Assembly (NCBI RefSeq): GCF_003967075.1
Contig: NZ_AP018664.1
Coordinates: 3,560,001 to 3,624,000, forward strand
Length of the DNA stretch: 64,000 nucleotides
Reading direction: 5' to 3'
From: Sphingobium amiense
GTDB taxonomy: Bacteria; Pseudomonadota; Alphaproteobacteria; Sphingomonadales; Sphingomonadaceae
Shown: positions 53,182 to 62,994 of the stretch, piece by piece
How positions within the stretch are numbered: the first letter of the stretch is position 1
Layout of the letters: each line of letters starts with the position of its first letter
Notes under the pieces: model-generated
Seen by the model: the letters and a program-made list of their open reading frames with translations, nothing else
Database searches by the model: none
What the model was told of the DNA's origin: nothing
Made by a program: the position numbers and the translations under genes

Positions 53182-55689
53182 ATGATGAACCTCACCGAAT
53201 ATCGCCGTACCGCTACCCGCCTCGCGGATTTCCTGCCCTGGGCCGCGCTGGTTGGCTCGGGCGTCGTGCTGAACAAGGACGGCAGTTTCCAGAGGACTGC
53301 GAAGTTTCGCGGGCCGGATCTGGATTCCGCTGTTGCCGCCGAACTGGTCGCGGTCGCCGGGCGTATCAACAACGCCGTGCGCCGCCTCGGCTCCGGCTGG
53401 TCGATCTTTGTTGAGGCACAACGAAGCGAAGCCGCGACCTATCCCGGCAGCCAATTTCCTGATCCGGCCTCCGCTCTTCTCGATGCCGAGCGCAAAGCTG
53501 CCTTCGAGGAAGCGGGCACGCATTTCGTGTCAGGCTACTTCCTGACCTTCCTCTGGCTGCCACCCGCCGAAGATGCGGCTCGCGCCGAGACCTGGCTCTA
53601 CGAGGGCCGTGAGCAATCCGGCGTCAATCCATGGGAGCTGATGCGCGGCTTCATCGACCGCACCGACCGCGTGCTGGCGCTGCTCGACGGCTTCATGCCC
53701 GAATGCCACTGGATCGATGACGCGGGCACGCTGACCTATCTCCATTCCACGATTTCCACGAACCGCCATCGTGTTCGCGTGCCCGAAGTGCCCATGCACC
53801 TCGATGCGCTGCTGGCCGATCAGCCGCTGACTGGCGGGTTGGAACCGCGCCTTGGTGACAAGCATCTGCGCGTCCTGACCATTATCGGCTTTCCGACAGC
53901 GACCACGCCCGGCCTGCTCGACGAGATGAACCGGCTCGCGTTCCCGTATCGCTGGTCCACCCGCGCCATCCTGATGGACAAGACGGACGCGACGAAACTC
54001 CTCACCAAAATCCGCCGTCAATGGTTCGCCAAGAGAAAATCCATCGCCGCGATCCTCAAGGAGGTGATGACCAACGAGCAATCGGCGCTGGTGGACACCG
54101 ATGCGTCCAACAAGGCGCTCGATGCCGACATGGCCTTGCAGGAACTGGGCGCTGACGTCGCCGGCATGGCCTATGTCACAGCAACCGTCACCGTCTGGGA
54201 CGCCGACCCCCGTATCGCCGACGAGAAGCTGCGTCTGGTCGAGAAGATCATTCAGGGCCGTGACTTCACGGCCATGCCGGAAACTGTCAATGCCGTCGAT
54301 GCCTGGCTAGGCTCGATCCCCGGACATGCCTACGCCAATGTCCGGCAGCCGCCGATCTCGACGCTCAACCTCGCCCACATGATCCCTCTATCGGCCGTGT
54401 GGGCGGGGCCGGAACGGAACGAACATCTCGGAGCGCCCCCCTTGCTGTACGGCAAGACCGAAGGTTCGACTCCGTTCCGGCTTTCCCTTCATGTCGGCGA
54501 CGTGGGCCATACCCTCGTCGTCGGCCCGACCGGCGCGGGCAAGTCCGTGCTGCTGGCGCTGATGGCGCTGCAATTTCGCCGCTATGATCGCAGCCAGATT
54601 TTCGCTTTCGATTTCGGGGGATCGATCCGGGCATCCGCGCTCGCCATGGGTGGCGACTGGCATGATCTCGGCGGTGGATTGACCGAGGGATCGGAGGTTT
54701 CCGTTTCCCTGCAACCGCTGGCGCGGATCGATGATGCCTATGAACGGTCATGGGCCGCTGACTGGATCGCCGCGATCCTGATGCGTGAAGGCATGATCAT
54801 CACGCCGGAGGTGAAGGAGCACATCTGGACGGCGCTGACATCGCTGGCATCCGCCCCGGCGGGGGAACGGACCATCACCGGCCTTGCCGTGCTGCTGCAA
54901 TCCAACGATCTGAAACAGGCGTTGCGCCCTTACTGCATTGGCGGCGCCTATGGCCGGTTGCTCGACGCCGAGGCCGAACATCTCGGATCAGCCGATGTAC
55001 AGGCCTTCGAGATCGAGGGGCTGGTCGGCACTGGGGCTGCGCCTGCCGTCCTGTCCTATCTGTTTCATCGGATCGGCGACCGGCTCGACGGTCGGCCAAC
55101 CCTGCTCATCATCGACGAAGGCTGGCTGGCGCTCGATGACGAGGGGTTCGCCAACCAGCTGCGCGAATGGCTGAAGACACTCAGGAAGAAGAACGCTTCC
55201 GTCATCTTCGCCACGCAATCGCTCTCGGACATTGACGGCAGCAATATCGCGCCCGCCATCATCGAAAGCTGCCCGACGCGGCTGCTTCTCCCGAATGAAC
55301 GCGCCATCGAGCCGCAGATCACGGCAATCTACCGCCGCTTCGGCCTCAATGACCGGCAAATCGAGATACTCGCGCGGGCCACGCCAAAGCGGGACTATTA
55401 CTGCCAATCGCGGCGCGGCAATCGCCTGTTCGAGCTTGGCCTCAGCGAAGTCGGCCTCGCGCTCTGCGCCGCATCATCCAAATCCGATCAGACCCGTATC
55501 GCCGAACTCGTCGCCGAGCATGGGCAGGACGGTTTTCTCGCGGCCTGGCTGCGCCATCGCGGCGTCGAATGGGCCGTCGATCTGATCCCGAACCTCACAA
55601 ATCTTGTCGAACGGACAGAGCCCGCTCGGCCGGTCGCGCCAGACCAAATCCATCCAGATGACAGCCAAGAAAAGGAGACCCTGCCATGA
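53182..55689 (+). CDS. trbE: TrbE (VirB4-type ATPase)
   Basis: An 835-residue CagE/VirB4 ATPase. N-terminal CagE domain about 180-390; Walker A GPTGAGKSVLLA (about 448-459); Walker B LLIIDEGWLALD (about 640-651). It powers substrate translocation. The start at 53182 (MMNLTEYRRTATRLADFLPW) is chosen because the long upstream extension overlaps trbD. Stop overlaps trbJ. Confidence 0.94.
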   Translation: MMNLTEYRRTATRLADFLPWAALVGSGVVLNKDGSFQRTAKFRGPDLDSAVAAELVAVAGRINNAVRRLGSGWSIFVEAQRSEAATYPGSQFPDPASALLDAERKAAFEEAGTHFVSGYFLTFLWLPPAEDAARAETWLYEGREQSGVNPWELMRGFIDRTDRVLALLDGFMPECHWIDDAGTLTYLHSTISTNRHRVRVPEVPMHLDALLADQPLTGGLEPRLGDKHLRVLTIIGFPTATTPGLLDEMNRLAFPYRWSTRAILMDKTDATKLLTKIRRQWFAKRKSIAAILKEVMTNEQSALVDTDASNKALDADMALQELGADVAGMAYVTATVTVWDADPRIADEKLRLVEKIIQGRDFTAMPETVNAVDAWLGSIPGHAYANVRQPPISTLNLAHMIPLSAVWAGPERNEHLGAPPLLYGKTEGSTPFRLSLHVGDVGHTLVVGPTGAGKSVLLALMALQFRRYDRSQIFAFDFGGSIRASALAMGGDWHDLGGGLTEGSEVSVSLQPLARIDDAYERSWAADWIAAILMREGMIITPEVKEHIWTALTSLASAPAGERTITGLAVLLQSNDLKQALRPYCIGGAYGRLLDAEAEHLGSADVQAFEIEGLVGTGAAPAVLSYLFHRIGDRLDGRPTLLIIDEGWLALDDEGFANQLREWLKTLRKKNASVIFATQSLSDIDGSNIAPAIIESCPTRLLLPNERAIEPQITAIYRRFGLNDRQIEILARATPKRDYYCQSRRGNRLFELGLSEVGLALCAASSKSDQTRIAELVAEHGQDGFLAAWLRHRGVEWAVDLIPNLTNLVERTEPARPVAPDQIHPDDSQEKETLP

Positions 55690-56468
55690 TCCGTATCCCC
55701 GTTTCCCGATATGTCAGTGCATCCGTGCTGGCGCTGACGCTCGCCATGCCTGTTGCACTGTCGCCCATGCTGGCAAGCCCCGCTCACGCTTTTGGCTTCG
55801 GCCGCATCGTCTATGATCCGACCAACTATGCGCAGAACCTTCTGACTGCCGCACGTACGCTGGAGCAGATCAACCACCAGATCACCTCGCTTCAGAATGA
55901 AGCGCAGATGCTCATCAATCAGGCGAAGAATCTCGCCAGTCTGCCATATTCCTCGCTCCAGACTTTGCAGCAGAATGTCCAGCGCACGCAGCAGCTTCTG
56001 GCCCAGGCGCAGAACATTGCCTTCGACGTGCAGAACGTCGATCAAATGTTCCAACAGAAATACGGCAAGGTTTCGCTGTCCGCGACCGACGCCCAGCTCG
56101 TCGCCGATGCGCGGTCCCGCTGGCAGAATACGGTCGGCGGTTTGCAGGACGCCATGCGCGTGCAGGCTGGTGTCGTCGGAAATATCGACACCAACCGCGC
56201 TGAAATGTCCGCCCTTGTCGGGCAGAGCCAGAACGCCACCGGCGCGTTACAGGCGACACAGGCGGGCAATCAGCTTCTCGCGCTCCAGTCGCAGCAGCTT
56301 TCCGACCTGATCGCGCTGATGTCCGCCAATGGTCGCTCCGAAGCCCTGATCGAAGCCGAGCGTGCCACCGCCGCCGAACAAGGCCGCATCCAGCGCGAGC
56401 GCTTTCTGACGCCGGGATCGGGCTATCAGCCCGGCAATGCCCGGATGTTCGGCAACGGCAACAACTGA
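55686..56468 (+). CDS. trbJ: TrbJ (VirB5-like)
   Basis: A 260-residue periplasmic protein with a signal peptide (about 1-36, ending SPAHA/FGFG) and a long Gln-rich coiled coil (ARTLEQINHQITSLQNEAQM). VirB5-like proteins sit at the pilus tip. Confidence 0.92.
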   Translation: MIRIPVSRYVSASVLALTLAMPVALSPMLASPAHAFGFGRIVYDPTNYAQNLLTAARTLEQINHQITSLQNEAQMLINQAKNLASLPYSSLQTLQQNVQRTQQLLAQAQNIAFDVQNVDQMFQQKYGKVSLSATDAQLVADARSRWQNTVGGLQDAMRVQAGVVGNIDTNRAEMSALVGQSQNATGALQATQAGNQLLALQSQQLSDLIALMSANGRSEALIEAERATAAEQGRIQRERFLTPGSGYQPGNARMFGNGNN

Positions 56469-56488
56469 CCGGACAAGAGGGGCGCGAC

Positions 56489-56776
56489 ATGGACGGCAAG
56501 ATGCTGGCCCGGCTGGGCGCGATCATATTCGTGGCCATCGCCATCACCGCGACGGTGATCGAAATGACACGCGAGGACGAACCAGCACAGCCCCGCGCGG
56601 CGCCGGCGCTTCAGGCGCCTGCCGATCCGCTGCGCCAGAGCCTGCGCCACTGCCAGCAGTTAGGCGAGGCCGCCGTGAACGATCCCGGCTGCCTCGCCAC
56701 CTGGGCCGAGAGCCGCGACCGGTTCCTCGGCCGGACGCCGGTGCCCGCCGCCCCGCATCAGAACGGGGGACAGTGA
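56489..56776 (+). CDS. TrbK-like entry-exclusion protein
   Basis: A 95-residue protein with one N-terminal membrane segment (ARLGAIIFVAIAITATVIEM), a Pro/Ala linker and two conserved Cys (RHCQQLGEAAVNDPGCLATW). Position between trbJ and trbL matches the alternative TrbK family thought to block redundant transfer. Start follows CAAGAGG. Confidence 0.8.
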   Translation: MDGKMLARLGAIIFVAIAITATVIEMTREDEPAQPRAAPALQAPADPLRQSLRHCQQLGEAAVNDPGCLATWAESRDRFLGRTPVPAAPHQNGGQ

Positions 56777-56779
56777 ACC

Positions 56780-58141
56780 ATGGGCGGCACCGGCGTCATC
56801 GACAACTTTCTGGGTGTTTTCACCAGTTACATCGACAGCGGCTTCGGCCTGCTTGGCGGCGAGGTCGCCTTCATCGCCACCACGCTAATCGTCATCGACG
56901 TGACGCTGGCCGCACTCTTCTGGTCCTGGGGTGCGGATGACGACATCATCGCCCGGCTGGTCAAGAAGACGCTCTTCGTCGGGGTCTTCGCATACCTGAT
57001 CGGCAACTGGAACAATCTCGCCCAGATCATCTTCGACAGCTTCGCCGGTCTTGGCCTGAAAGGTTCGGGCACCAGCTTTTCCGCCGCTGATCTGCTGCGG
57101 CCCGGCAAGGTGGCGCAGACTGGCCTCGATGCCGGTCGCCCGCTGCTCGAATCCATCTCGGACATGATGGGTTATTGGTCGTTTTTCGAGAACTTCATCC
57201 AGATCGCTTGCCTGATGTTCGCCTGGGCGCTGGTACTGCTGGCCTTCTTCATTCTCGCCGTGCAGCTCTTCGTCACGCTGATCGAGTTCAAGCTGACCAC
57301 GCTGGCGGGCTTTGTCCTCATTCCCTTCGGCCTCTTCGGCAAGACCGCCTTCATGGCCGAGCGCGTTCTTGGCAATGTCGTCTCCTCCGGCATCAAGGTG
57401 CTGGTGCTCGCCGTCATCATCGGCATCGGCTCGACATTGTTCTCGCAGTTTACGGCCGGTTTCGGCGGCGTGACGCCGACCATCGACGACGCCATGGCGA
57501 TCGTGCTGGCCGCACTTTCCCTTCTCGGCCTCGGCATCTTCGGTCCCGGCATCGCTTCCGGTCTGGTTTCTGGCGGCCCGCAGCTTGGCGCAGGTGCAGC
57601 AGTTGGAACCGGTCTCGCCGCTGGCGGCATGATGCTTGCTGGCGGCGCTGCCGCAGGCATGGCCGCGAAGGGAGGGGCAGCGGCGCTGTCGGGTGGAGCT
57701 GCTGCCGTCCGTGGCGGTGCTGCTGCCGCAGGTGCGGCGAGCGCCGCCTATAGTGTCGGATCGCTCGGCCAGTCAGGGGCTGCCGGTGTTGCCTCCGGCC
57801 TCGGCGGTGTTGCCCGCGCGGCAGGCTCAGCCGCAGCATCGCCCCTGAAGCGGACGGCATCGAAAGCAGCGGAAAGCGCCAAATCCAGCTTCTCCGATGG
57901 CGCGCGCGCCGGGCTCGGCGTCACCGGTGGATCGTCCTCGCAGGGAACCATTGGTGGTGCGAGCGTGGCCGGTGCCGCACCCGCCTCCGCACCGGCGGGC
58001 GGACCGCCTGCATGGGCGCAGCAGATGCACCGCCGCCAGGCGCTCAATCACGGCACGACCATGGCCGCCCATGCCGTCCGCTCCGGTGACAGCCACGGCG
58101 GCGGCTCTTCCGTCAACATTTCCGAAAGTGACCGCTCATGA
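56780..58141 (+). CDS. trbL: TrbL (VirB6-like)
   Basis: A 453-residue polytopic membrane protein with about six spans between 25 and 270 and a long Ala/Gly/Ser-rich C-terminus (from about 275). It forms the inner-membrane channel. Stop overlaps trbF. Confidence 0.93.
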   Translation: MGGTGVIDNFLGVFTSYIDSGFGLLGGEVAFIATTLIVIDVTLAALFWSWGADDDIIARLVKKTLFVGVFAYLIGNWNNLAQIIFDSFAGLGLKGSGTSFSAADLLRPGKVAQTGLDAGRPLLESISDMMGYWSFFENFIQIACLMFAWALVLLAFFILAVQLFVTLIEFKLTTLAGFVLIPFGLFGKTAFMAERVLGNVVSSGIKVLVLAVIIGIGSTLFSQFTAGFGGVTPTIDDAMAIVLAALSLLGLGIFGPGIASGLVSGGPQLGAGAAVGTGLAAGGMMLAGGAAAGMAAKGGAAALSGGAAAVRGGAAAAGAASAAYSVGSLGQSGAAGVASGLGGVARAAGSAAASPLKRTASKAAESAKSSFSDGARAGLGVTGGSSSQGTIGGASVAGAAPASAPAGGPPAWAQQMHRRQALNHGTTMAAHAVRSGDSHGGGSSVNISESDRS

Positions 58142-58827
58142 ACATCTTCAGACGTCCAGCGACCCATTACGGCAAATCGCCCGAACCCGAGACGCCTTAC
58201 CAGAAAGCCGCACAAGTCTGGGACGAGCGCATCGGCTCGGCTCGCGTGCAGGCCAAGAACTGGCGCTATATGGCCTTCGGCTCGCTGATCCTCTCGGCGG
58301 GCTTCGCTGCCGCGCTGGTTCTGCAATCGGCGCGAGGGACCGTCGTGCCCTGGGTGGTGCAGGTCGATAATCTCGGCCAAGCCCAGACCGTCGCCGCAGC
58401 CACCGCCGATTACCGTCCGACCGATCCGCAGATCGCCTTCCATCTTGGCCGTTTCATCGAGCAGACGCGCTCGATCCCGGCGGATGCCATCATCGTGCGC
58501 CAGAACTGGCTGCGCGCCTATGAGTTCGCCACTGATAGGGGAGCGGCCGCGCTCAACGACTATGCCCGCGCCAACGATCCGTTCACCCGTGTCGGCCGCC
58601 AGCAGATCGCAGTCGAGGTTTCCAGCGTCATACGCGCCTCGAACGACAGCTTCCGCGTCGCCTGGACCGAGCGTCACTATGAGAACGGGCAGCTTTCCAG
58701 GACCGAGCGCTGGACCGCGATCCTGACCATCGTGATCCAGACGCCGCGCGATGCCGAGCGTCTGCGCACCAATCCGCTCGGCATCTACGTCAATGCAATT
58801 TCATGGTCGCGGGAGATGAGCCAATGA
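58138..58827 (+). CDS. trbF: TrbF (VirB8-like)
   Basis: A 229-residue bitopic protein: cytoplasmic N-terminus, one span at about 45-64 (MAFGSLILSAGFAAALVL), then the VirB8-type periplasmic domain (RQNWLRAYEFATDRGAAALN, FRVAWTERHYENGQLSRTE). Assembly factor of the secretion channel. Stop overlaps trbG. Confidence 0.93.
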   Translation: MNIFRRPATHYGKSPEPETPYQKAAQVWDERIGSARVQAKNWRYMAFGSLILSAGFAAALVLQSARGTVVPWVVQVDNLGQAQTVAAATADYRPTDPQIAFHLGRFIEQTRSIPADAIIVRQNWLRAYEFATDRGAAALNDYARANDPFTRVGRQQIAVEVSSVIRASNDSFRVAWTERHYENGQLSRTERWTAILTIVIQTPRDAERLRTNPLGIYVNAISWSREMSQ

Positions 58828-59837
58828 CCATCGCGTTTCCCCGCAATTCCGCCTTGCCGGTTTTCCGTAAGCCCGCCCTCGCGGCTTTGATGCTCTCGGC
58901 CACCATGCTGGCAGGCTGCGCCACCAACAAGACGCCGCAGTTCAGCTATGATGCCAATGTTCCGGCTCTACCGACCGTGCAGGCCACCGTTACGGATGAT
59001 CGGCCCCGACCGCTTCACACGCCGCCAGCCTGGACGGTTGCGCGTGGTGGGACCGCAGCGGGAACACCGGCAGGCCGGGTCGAGAACGCCAATGCCGCCG
59101 CCCGCGTCGAACCGCGCCGCGAGGGTTACTATAACGCCATCCAGATCTATCCCTGGTCGGAAGGCGCGCTCTATCAGGTCTATGCAGCACCAGGACAGAT
59201 CACCAATATCGCGCTGGAGCCGGGCGAAAGCCTGACCGGCGCGGGACCGATCGCGGCGGGAGACACCGCCCGCTGGATCATTGGCGATACCGAGAGCGGG
59301 AGCGGTACGTCGCGCCGGGTCCATATTCTCGTCAAACCATCCCGATCCGACATCTCAACCAATCTCGTGGTGACGACCGATCGACGCACCTATATGATCG
59401 AGCTGCGCGCCCGCGAGGCGCTCTATATGCCGTCCGTATCTTGGTCTTATCCGGCGCTGCCTGCCGGTCAGCGCCAGACCGTTCCCGCAGCACCCATCAT
59501 CCCGGTCGAGGCGGCACGCAACTATCGTTACGGCCTGACCGGAGATACGCCGCCATGGCGGCCGATTTCCGTCTTCGACGATGGCCGCCGTGTCTATGTC
59601 GTTTTCCCGCGCGGCATCGTGCAGGGAGAGATGCCGCCGATCTTCGTCATCGGTTCCAAGGGCGAGACCCAGATCGTCAATTCCCGTGTTCACCAGAACA
59701 TCCTGATTGTGGATCGCCTGTTCGGCGCGGCTGAGTTGCGTCTTGGTAGCGGCAAGCAGCAGCAGACGGTCAGGATCGTTCGCATCGAGCAAAGGCAAGC
59801 TGCCCAGCCCGCCAAAACCGGGGAGCAACCGTCATGA
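58824..59837 (+). CDS. trbG: TrbG (VirB9-like)
   Basis: A 337-residue outer-membrane-complex protein with a lipobox LAGC (Cys32). The VirB9 domain follows (IQIYPWSEGALYQVYAAPGQ, WRPISVFDDGRRVYVVFPRG). Core complex with TrbI. ATG at 58824 overlaps the trbF stop by 4 bases; its own stop overlaps trbI. Confidence 0.93.
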   Translation: MTIAFPRNSALPVFRKPALAALMLSATMLAGCATNKTPQFSYDANVPALPTVQATVTDDRPRPLHTPPAWTVARGGTAAGTPAGRVENANAAARVEPRREGYYNAIQIYPWSEGALYQVYAAPGQITNIALEPGESLTGAGPIAAGDTARWIIGDTESGSGTSRRVHILVKPSRSDISTNLVVTTDRRTYMIELRAREALYMPSVSWSYPALPAGQRQTVPAAPIIPVEAARNYRYGLTGDTPPWRPISVFDDGRRVYVVFPRGIVQGEMPPIFVIGSKGETQIVNSRVHQNILIVDRLFGAAELRLGSGKQQQTVRIVRIEQRQAAQPAKTGEQPS

Positions 59838-60967
59838 GTGAAGAGGCCACCACCAACCCAACGCCGATGCGTCTGCGTGCCGAGCCGCCGCGCGTCACGC
59901 GCCTGTCGCGCAAGATGCTGGCCGGTGCCGGGGCTGTTGCGCTCCTCGGCATCGGCGGGGCGCTGATCTATGCGCTCCAGACGCGCGACATGAGCGGAAA
60001 CGGTGAAGAACTCTATTCGACCGAGAATCGCGCCACGGCAGATGGACTGGCGGGTCTGCCGAAGGATTATACCGGGCCGGTCCTGGGGCCGGCATTGCCG
60101 GGCGATCTCGGTGGCCCGATCCTGGATGCCCAGAACCGGGGTCAGCCCGTCACGCCGCCCGCCATGGCGACGCCTGCCCGCGATCCTGCCGAAGAGCGCC
60201 GGCTTGCCGAAGAAGAAGCTGCGCGTCTCAGTACAGTGTTCTTCCAGTCCGGGCCAAGAGTGGCGACGACGCCTGGCTCCAATATGCCGGGCCTTGCTGG
60301 CCTTGACCTTGGTGGCCAGCCCGCAACACAGGACCGCCACACGGCATTTCTGAATGGGCCGGTGGAACGGCAGACCGTTGCCATGGATCGGATCATGGCG
60401 CCAGCCTCGCCCTACATCCTTCAGGCAGGGGCCGTAATCCCGGCGGCGATGATTACCGGCATCCGCTCGGACCTTCCCGGCCAGATCACCGCGCAGGTCA
60501 CGGAAAATGTCTATGACAGCCCGACCGGCAGCCTGCTGCTAATCCCGCAGGGAACGCGCATCATCGGTCAGTATGACGCCGGTGTGCAGTTCGGTCAGCG
60601 CCGCGTGCTGCTGGTCTGGAACCGCCTGATCCTGCCCAACGGCCGCTCTATCGTGCTGGAGCGCCAGCCCGGTGCGGACGCTTCCGGCTATGCCGGGCTG
60701 GAAGATGGCGTTGATTACCACTGGTGGGATCTCATGAAGGCGGCGGGGCTGTCCACGCTGCTCGGCATCGGCACGGAACTGGCGACCGACGACGAGGATC
60801 GTCTGATCCGGGCCATCCGCGACGGAGCGCAGGATACCATCAATCAGGCAGGGCAACAGATCGTCCAGCGCCAGTTGCAGGTCGCGCCGACCCTGACGAT
60901 CCGGCCGGGCTACCCGGTCAGGGTCATCGTTACCCGCGATCTCGTACTCGAACCTTATAGGAACTGA
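59834..60967 (+). CDS. trbI: TrbI (VirB10-like)
   Basis: A 377-residue protein with one N-terminal span (about 20-42, MLAGAGAVALLGIGGALIYA), a periplasmic linker and the C-terminal VirB10 barrel (VIPAAMITGIRSDLPGQITA, LLIPQGTRIIGQYDAGVQFG). Spans both membranes in the core complex. Confidence 0.94.
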   Translation: MSEEATTNPTPMRLRAEPPRVTRLSRKMLAGAGAVALLGIGGALIYALQTRDMSGNGEELYSTENRATADGLAGLPKDYTGPVLGPALPGDLGGPILDAQNRGQPVTPPAMATPARDPAEERRLAEEEAARLSTVFFQSGPRVATTPGSNMPGLAGLDLGGQPATQDRHTAFLNGPVERQTVAMDRIMAPASPYILQAGAVIPAAMITGIRSDLPGQITAQVTENVYDSPTGSLLLIPQGTRIIGQYDAGVQFGQRRVLLVWNRLILPNGRSIVLERQPGADASGYAGLEDGVDYHWWDLMKAAGLSTLLGIGTELATDDEDRLIRAIRDGAQDTINQAGQQIVQRQLQVAPTLTIRPGYPVRVIVTRDLVLEPYRN

Positions 60968-60969
60968 CC

Positions 60970-61191
60970 ATGACGAAGCTGAAGCTCGGGCCTCTCATCG
61001 AAGACAAACCCGTGAAGGTGGCGGTGGAACTGCCGGGGCCGCTGCACCGCGATCTTGCCGCCTATGCCGAAGTGCTGGCTCGCGAAACCGGCCAGCCCGC
61101 TGCCGATCCTGTCAGGCTGATTGTGCCGATGCTGGAGCGGTTCATTGCGACAGATCGGGGCTTTGCCAGCGCCCGAAGATCTCGCTCATGA
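60970..61191 (+). CDS. DUF2274 protein
   Basis: A 73-residue DUF2274 protein (KLKLGPLIEDKPVKVAVELP, RDLAAYAEVLARETGQP), probably a small ribbon-helix-helix-like regulator that regularly ends trb operons. It starts 3 bases after trbI. Its end overlaps the convergent TetR gene by 6 bases. Confidence 0.88.
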   Translation: MTKLKLGPLIEDKPVKVAVELPGPLHRDLAAYAEVLARETGQPAADPVRLIVPMLERFIATDRGFASARRSRS

Positions 61192-61815
61192 GGTGCCGCG
61201 CGTGCCATTGCGCGTCGCGGCGATGATTTCCATCAACGTATCGACGGCCTTTCGTGTCGCGTCCCATTTGGCGGGCTGATCCATTTCCCGGTTCTGAAGG
61301 GTGAGGCTTACCGCACCATGTACCGTTGACCAGAACATGAAGCTGTAGCGACTCAGATCCATGCCGCGCAAAAAACCTTCCTCCTGAGAGCAGCGAAGCC
61401 CCGTCAGAAACAGATTGAATATCTGGCTCCCGGTTTCGCTCGACCACGGGTCATCGCTGACCCCGAGCTTCGGCGGCGGTGTGAACATCAGCCGATATAG
61501 CGTGGGGTTTTCCAGGGCAAAGCGGACATAGGCATAGCTGCCATCACGCAAATAGCCGAATGGATTGCCGCGCATCTGTTCGAAGATGGCCAGCTTTTCC
61601 CTGTATAGGCGGTTGAACCCTTCTTCCCGAACGGCGCGCAGCAAGGCGCTTTTGTTGCGGAAATGGCCGTAAAGCGCTGGTGCTGTGCAACCGATGGCAT
61701 GCGCGACCGCAGTCAACGGTACGTCGAGGTCGCCACGCTCTGACAGCAGCCGGATCGTTTCGTCGATCGCACGACGAGCAATATCAAGTTCTTGCTCTTT
61801 CCGGGGACGGGCCAT
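61186..61815 (-). CDS. TetR-family regulator
   Basis: A 209-residue TetR repressor with a helix-turn-helix at about 33-55 (PLTAVAHAIGCTAPALYGHF) and a TetR_C WHG-like ligand domain (FALENPTLYRLMF, STVHGAVSL). Two palindromic sites lie upstream. It probably represses itself and the divergent, now truncated, efflux gene. Confidence 0.9.
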   Translation of the reverse strand: MARPRKEQELDIARRAIDETIRLLSERGDLDVPLTAVAHAIGCTAPALYGHFRNKSALLRAVREEGFNRLYREKLAIFEQMRGNPFGYLRDGSYAYVRFALENPTLYRLMFTPPPKLGVSDDPWSSETGSQIFNLFLTGLRCSQEEGFLRGMDLSRYSFMFWSTVHGAVSLTLQNREMDQPAKWDATRKAVDTLMEIIAATRNGTRGTS

Positions 61816-61842
61816 TCCGGTGCCTGTTGCAACTTGTCGTGA

Positions 61843-61922
61843 AAACTAAACGACATTTACTTTTTTCGTTGACGGGACGGAAGTCAAGAAGCAGCATTCG
61901 GTAACTGAACGTCGTTTAGTTT
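61843..61922. promoter_or_regulatory. Paired TetR operators
   Basis: AAACTAAACGAC (61843-61854) and GTCGTTTAGTTT (61911-61922) are perfect complements, and the right copy lies within an imperfect palindrome ACTGAACGTCGTTTAGT. They flank the divergent promoter region of tetR and the efflux remnant. Confidence 0.7.
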
Positions 61923-61941
61923 GAGGATGTGCGGAGAGCTG

Positions 61942-62016
61942 ATGAACGCACACAGATCGATTTTCGCGTTGATGATGGCGGGGTGCCCGTCAGAAGCCGA
62001 ACGCTGTTTCGGATGA
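61942..62016 (+). pseudogene. Truncated lipoprotein start (efflux periplasmic adaptor-like)
   Basis: A 24-codon ORF, MNAHRSIFALMMAGCPSEAE, reads like the signal sequence of an RND periplasmic adaptor lipoprotein and stops after six more residues. It lies behind an AGGATG/GGAGAG leader under the TetR operators. The rest of the gene and the pump are gone; sequence changes abruptly to the LysR gene. Confidence 0.5.
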
Positions 62017-62022
62017 TGCACC

Positions 62023-62994
62023 ATGGCTGTGATCGGGAACAATCAGACCTCGCCTGATGATAGCCTCACAAACGTCGTTGAGGGGAAACCCGGTACATCT
62101 GCGGTCCGGCTGAACCAGTTGCGATATTTTGTTGCCGCCGTCGACTATGGGAGTTTTCGCAAGGCTGCTGCCGCGCTTTCTGTGCAGGAATCCTCCATCA
62201 GCCGACGAATCCGTGATCTCGAAGATGAACTCGGGGCGTCGCTTTTCATGCGTCATGCTGGCGGGGTGCGGTTGACCGTTGCCGGGCGGGAATTCCTGCG
62301 CAACGCTCGCCATGCTCTCCGCCAGATCGACATTGGGGTGACCAAGGTGGCGGCGGTTGGCCGGGCAGAGCAAGGGCTGATCAAGGTCGGGATATTTTCG
62401 TCCCTTGCGTCAGGATTTCTGTTCGATCTGTTGCGTGCCTTCGGCACGCGCCACCCGAACGTGCAGGTCGACCTTATTGACGGCAATCCGCCCGAGCACA
62501 TCGCGGCTGTCCGGAAACTTTGTCTGGACGTCGCATTCATCACGGGAACCGCGGCATGGGATGGCTGTGAGGCGGAGCATTTATGGTGCGAGAAGGTTTT
62601 CGTGGTGCTGCCCGATAACCACCCTTTGACGGGCAAGCCGGAACTTGGATGGGGCGATTTGGTCTCCGAGCGGTTCATTGTGAGTGACGTTGCGCCGGGT
62701 CAGGAGATCCACGACTATTTGGTTGCTCACCTTGCGGGTCTCGGCCGCCACCTCGATATTCAGTCTCAGCAGGTCGGCCGCGACAATATCCTATCGCTGG
62801 TCGCTCTCGGTCGCGGCCTCACTCTGACGAGCGAAGCAACAACCGTGGCCCAGTTTCCAGGGATTACCTACCGGGAACTTGCGGATGAGGTGCTGCCGTT
62901 CAGCATGGTCTGGTCCGCGCAAAACGACAATCCGGCGTCTCGGCGGTTGTTGAGCCTGGCACGATCGCTGACAGGGCTGGCCCGGCGAAAATAG
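62023..62994 (+). CDS. LysR-family regulator
   Basis: A 323-residue LysR regulator. Helix-turn-helix at about 28-88 (LRYFVAAVDYGSFRKAAAAL, SSISRRIRDLEDELGASLF), then a substrate-binding domain (KVGIFSSLASGFLFDLLRAF, VALGRGLTLTSEA). Its start may be internal, e.g. VRLNQLRYF. LysR genes are common at this end of Trb-type ICEs; the effector is unknown. Confidence 0.88.
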   Translation: MAVIGNNQTSPDDSLTNVVEGKPGTSAVRLNQLRYFVAAVDYGSFRKAAAALSVQESSISRRIRDLEDELGASLFMRHAGGVRLTVAGREFLRNARHALRQIDIGVTKVAAVGRAEQGLIKVGIFSSLASGFLFDLLRAFGTRHPNVQVDLIDGNPPEHIAAVRKLCLDVAFITGTAAWDGCEAEHLWCEKVFVVLPDNHPLTGKPELGWGDLVSERFIVSDVAPGQEIHDYLVAHLAGLGRHLDIQSQQVGRDNILSLVALGRGLTLTSEATTVAQFPGITYRELADEVLPFSMVWSAQNDNPASRRLLSLARSLTGLARRK

